This document shows positions 61,438 to 64,000 of a stretch of 64,000 bases of DNA, one piece after another. Source of the stretch: Neobacillus sp. OS1-2 (GTDB lineage: Bacteria; Bacillota; Bacilli; Bacillales; Cytobacillaceae); NCBI RefSeq assembly GCF_030915505.1, contig NZ_CP133265.1:2152001-2216000 (forward strand), read 5' to 3'. The notes under the pieces are model-generated. The model was given only the letters and a program-made list of their open reading frames with translations. It searched no databases and was not told the origin of the DNA. How positions within the stretch are numbered: position 1 is the stretch's first letter; each line of letters begins with the position of its first letter. Position numbers and translations under genes: made by a program.

Positions 61438-62355
61438 ATGGAAGCTAATAAGGAAAGTTTAACTGCATTAGTAAGCTGCTTTGCCAGGGGATACCATGCA
61501 TTGAATAGCAGCAAGCCCATTTTTAATGATTGGGTTGCCCCTTTACTGTTACGTGATGAGGAAAAACAACTAATCAGCACCAATTGGGCAAATGCCATCG
61601 CCTTTTTCGATCCGGAAAAGAGTGAATCCTTGACATCATTTGACGAAAAATTAGAATGGGTGATGAACAATCAGACCGTTCCTCAATTAGTCAGCCGGGC
61701 ACGATATGCAGAGGAAAGTCTCATGTCGGCGATTGAACGTGGAGTGAGACAATATGTGATTTTAGGTGCCGGCCTTGACACTTTTGCTTTTCGCCATAAA
61801 AACTTGCCGGAGGATTTTATCATCTATGAAGTCGACCACCCCACAACCCAAGCATTCAAAATGAAGCGCCTGCAAGAAATGGGTTTCGCCATTCCTGCAA
61901 ACATAAAATTTGTTCCCGTTGATTTTAAACATGATTCCTTACCTGAAGAGCTGAAAAAAAGCGGCTATGATAGCGGGCAAATTGCCTATTTTAGCTTGTT
62001 AGGGGTTGTCATGTACTTAGAGAAACATGATTTTTTAAAACTCTTGACTGCCATTTCGGAAATGTCTTTAAACGGAAGCTCCTTTGTCTTTGATTATCTT
62101 GATGACACTGCGTTTAATGAAAGAAAGGCCTCAAAGAAGCTCATTCAAATGCGGCAAATTACTGCTGCCACGGGTGAAGCAATGGTTACCGGCTTCGATC
62201 CCTTTGAACTTGACCTCGAGCTGCAAGATTGTCAGATGCTTTTATATGAAAATCTTTCACCGGAGAATATTGAAGAGCTGTACTTCACAGACAGGGAAGA
62301 CGACTTGCACGCTTTTGACCATTTTCACTTCGCCCATTTAGTTGTTCATAAGTAA
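61438..62355 (+). CDS. SAM-dependent methyltransferase, leucine carboxyl methyltransferase-like
   Basis: The 305-residue protein belongs to the PPM1/TcmP-like O-methyltransferases. The SAM motif QYVILGAGLDTFAFRH is at about 103, the acidic loop YEVDHPTTQAFK at about 131, and the VPVDFKHDSL segment at about 160. The substrate cannot be read from the sequence; members modify carboxyl groups of proteins or polyketides. The ATG has AAGGGGG upstream. A strong promoter and a leader terminator precede it. Confidence 0.85.
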   Translation: MEANKESLTALVSCFARGYHALNSSKPIFNDWVAPLLLRDEEKQLISTNWANAIAFFDPEKSESLTSFDEKLEWVMNNQTVPQLVSRARYAEESLMSAIERGVRQYVILGAGLDTFAFRHKNLPEDFIIYEVDHPTTQAFKMKRLQEMGFAIPANIKFVPVDFKHDSLPEELKKSGYDSGQIAYFSLLGVVMYLEKHDFLKLLTAISEMSLNGSSFVFDYLDDTAFNERKASKKLIQMRQITAATGEAMVTGFDPFELDLELQDCQMLLYENLSPENIEELYFTDREDDLHAFDHFHFAHLVVHK

Positions 62356-62361
62356 ATGTTG

Positions 62362-62390
62362 ACACCGTTCCTTTTTTTGGACGGTGTTTT
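62362..62390 (+). terminator. Terminator after the methyltransferase
   Basis: ACACCGTTC (62362-62370) and GGACGGTGT (62379-62387) form a stem with one mismatch or wobble, followed by TTTTT. Confidence 0.8.
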
Positions 62391-62470
62391 TTCAGGTGTT
62401 ATCCTAAATTTTCAATCAATAGACTTCTTAAACATGTAGTGCTATTTTCAATAGGGGGGTGAACGGACAA

Positions 62471-63841
62471 ATGTTTTCGCGGATCTATTACGTGGAACCG
62501 CTTGTGATGATTGCAACATTACTTCGGTGGCTTTTTTTAGCAACGATTATGGGGGCATTTGTTGGAACCGGAACAAGCCTATTTTTACTTTTATTATATT
62601 ATTCAACAGGTCAAACAGTACATATCCCATTATGGCTGCAAATGGTGCTTCTGCCACTTGGCGGATTGTTGAACGGACTCATTTTATATTATGGATACCG
62701 CCATGCTTCGAAAACAAATAAAGACTCAACGATTGCCGCTGTACACGAGCAGTCTGGGGTTCTGCCTTTTAAAACCATGTGGGTAAAGCCGTTAACGGCG
62801 ATTATTACGCTTAGTTGCGGAGGCTCAGCTGGAAAGGAAGGTCCATGTTCGCATATCGGTGGTTCGTTGGCGTCGTTATTTGGCCTTCTTTTTCGCTTAA
62901 ATCCGGAACTTCAACGGCGAATGGTTGCCTGTGGTGTTAGTGCTGGGTTTGCTAGTGTGTTTGGCACGCCGATTGCAGGAGCTATCTATGGGATTGAGGT
63001 GTTAACCATCGGGCGGCTTCGTCACGATGTTATTTTCCCTGCTGTGATCGCAGGTGTCACATCTTACCGTATAAGCACGCTATGGGGACTTACATATGAC
63101 TATTATCCAATACGGGTTGCATCACAGTTTTCAGAAGGGCTATTTATAAAAATAATCATCATCGGCATCCTTTGTGGACTAGTTTCGTGGCTCTTTATTG
63201 AGCTGTTCGTCCAGGCGCGCACATTTTTTGGCTTTATTCAGGAGAGGTTTCATATTTGGAAACCACTCATGCCTTTGATGGGTGGTCTTGTTTTATCTTT
63301 CCTTATTTTCGTGTTGCCGACGGATTACCTTGGGTTAAGCTTGCCGTTGATGGAGCGTGCTTTAGTAGGCGAGCGAGTGTCCTATTTGGGGTTTCTATGG
63401 AAATCGCTGTTTGTTGCCATCACGTTAGGGTCAGGATTTTATGGCGGGATCGTCACACCACAATTTGTGATTGGCGCCCTAACGGGAAATGTCCTTGCTC
63501 ATCTAATGGGCATAAATCCTGCTCTAGGGGCAGCGGTTGGAATGGTTGCAGTTGTCGCTGCGGCATCAAATACACCGATTGCTGCCATATTCATGGGATA
63601 TGAATTATTTGGCAGCTTAACTGGCATATATGTGGTCGGGGCTTGTATTACAGCGTATATTGTCATCGGCCACAGGAGCGTTTATCCCGACCAGCTTGTT
63701 GCTTATCCAAAGTCCTTATGGATGTATCTGCAGCCGGGAATATCATTAGAAAGGGAAAAAATCCATGTTTCTTACGGGCTGTTACGAAAAATAAAACGCT
63801 GGCAACGGCGGAAGCCTTACTCAAGATTTAATAAAGAATAG
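62471..63841 (+). CDS. ClC-family chloride channel or antiporter
   Basis: The 456-residue membrane protein has about ten or more helices and the ClC selectivity motifs GSAGKEGPCSHIGG (about 117, where the Glu corresponds to the gating glutamate), GTPIAGAIYGIEV (about 165) and GSGFYGGIVTPQFVIGA (about 320). It moves chloride or a related halide such as fluoride. The start is ATG 62471, eight bases after AGGGGG; GTG 62459 is also in frame. A terminator follows near the window end. Confidence 0.88.
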   Translation: MFSRIYYVEPLVMIATLLRWLFLATIMGAFVGTGTSLFLLLLYYSTGQTVHIPLWLQMVLLPLGGLLNGLILYYGYRHASKTNKDSTIAAVHEQSGVLPFKTMWVKPLTAIITLSCGGSAGKEGPCSHIGGSLASLFGLLFRLNPELQRRMVACGVSAGFASVFGTPIAGAIYGIEVLTIGRLRHDVIFPAVIAGVTSYRISTLWGLTYDYYPIRVASQFSEGLFIKIIIIGILCGLVSWLFIELFVQARTFFGFIQERFHIWKPLMPLMGGLVLSFLIFVLPTDYLGLSLPLMERALVGERVSYLGFLWKSLFVAITLGSGFYGGIVTPQFVIGALTGNVLAHLMGINPALGAAVGMVAVVAAASNTPIAAIFMGYELFGSLTGIYVVGACITAYIVIGHRSVYPDQLVAYPKSLWMYLQPGISLEREKIHVSYGLLRKIKRWQRRKPYSRFNKE

Positions 63842-63891
63842 AGCGGTTTTTTTAAAACAAACGTTTGATAAGGAATCGTGTATAGGGATGG

Positions 63892-63925
63892 ATGCGAACA
63901 GGGACAAAACTGTTCGTATTTTTTT
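63892..63925 (+). terminator. Terminator after the ClC gene
   Basis: ATGCGAACAG (63892-63901) and CTGTTCGTAT (63910-63919) form a ten-base stem with one G-U pair, followed by TTTTTT. The last 70 bases contain AGGGGG and a possible GTG start at 63996 of a gene that continues beyond the window. Confidence 0.85.
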
Positions 63926-64000
63926 GTGAAATAATTTCCAAAACTGCAACCTTTTGCTATCGTTAAACGTGGTTAAGGTGAAAGGGGGAACAGGAGTGGA

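Overview
The window comes from the chromosome of a Gram-positive, spore-former-type Bacillaceae, probably a Neobacillus- or Bacillus-like species (the genus is an inference). The evidence is AGGAGG-type ribosome binding sites, frequent TTG and GTG starts, U-tailed intrinsic terminators, FMN riboswitches before the order ribD-ribE-ribBA-ribH, a RocR/sigma-54 arginine regulon and a BmrCD-type exporter. No rRNA, tRNA or CRISPR array was seen.

Layout. 1-9,530 is core: the end of a mannitol operon (mtlF', mtlD), a BmrCD-like heterodimeric ABC exporter behind a short leader peptide and terminator, and the riboflavin operon behind two consecutive, nearly identical FMN riboswitches. 9,540-33,690 is an AT-rich accessory island. 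It starts with a decayed toxin-antitoxin pair and a fragment of a conjugative element (broken VirB6-like gene, CwlT-like hydrolase, YddI-like protein). Then comes an array of unrelated small modules separated by copies of one roughly 60-bp palindromic element at 12.75, 12.9, 14.4, 16.6, 18.9, 24.4 and 32.2 kb. The modules are a secreted protein with a small membrane protein, another secreted protein with small membrane proteins, an ECF sigma/anti-sigma pair, an ABC transporter facing a secreted protein, a tyrosine recombinase, and a cluster built around a six-cysteine peptide with two ABC systems, a MauE-like protein and two thioredoxin-like proteins. The island ends with a RadC-like gene beside large nested inverted repeats, at a deletion scar that cut two divergent core genes.

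33,700-64,000 is core again. It holds a LysR fragment, fxsA and a 5 x 52-bp tandem repeat. The arginine/ornithine catabolic set follows: RocR-like activator, rocA, rocD, rocG and a RocE-like permease, with two sigma-54 promoters. Next are a YoaK-like protein, an intact toxin-antitoxin pair, a MerR regulator divergent from an AidB-like acyl-CoA dehydrogenase, and an M29 aminopeptidase. A catabolic block encodes a flavin dehydrogenase, 2-oxoacid dehydrogenase E1alpha, E1beta and E2 without E3, and a GlcD-like oxidase. The window closes with an MMPL transporter with its TetR, a TudS-like/ECF-S pair with a LysR regulator, a SAM methyltransferase behind a leader terminator, and a ClC channel.

Working together: the two sigma-54 promoters put arginine/ornithine breakdown and uptake under one activator. 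The oxidase and E1-E2 genes could turn a 2-hydroxyacid into an acyl-CoA. Most island modules look like antagonism, immunity or export functions. The best candidates for something undescribed are the recombinase-linked palindrome/cassette array and the cysteine-rich peptide cluster with its MauD/MauE-like disulfide machinery.
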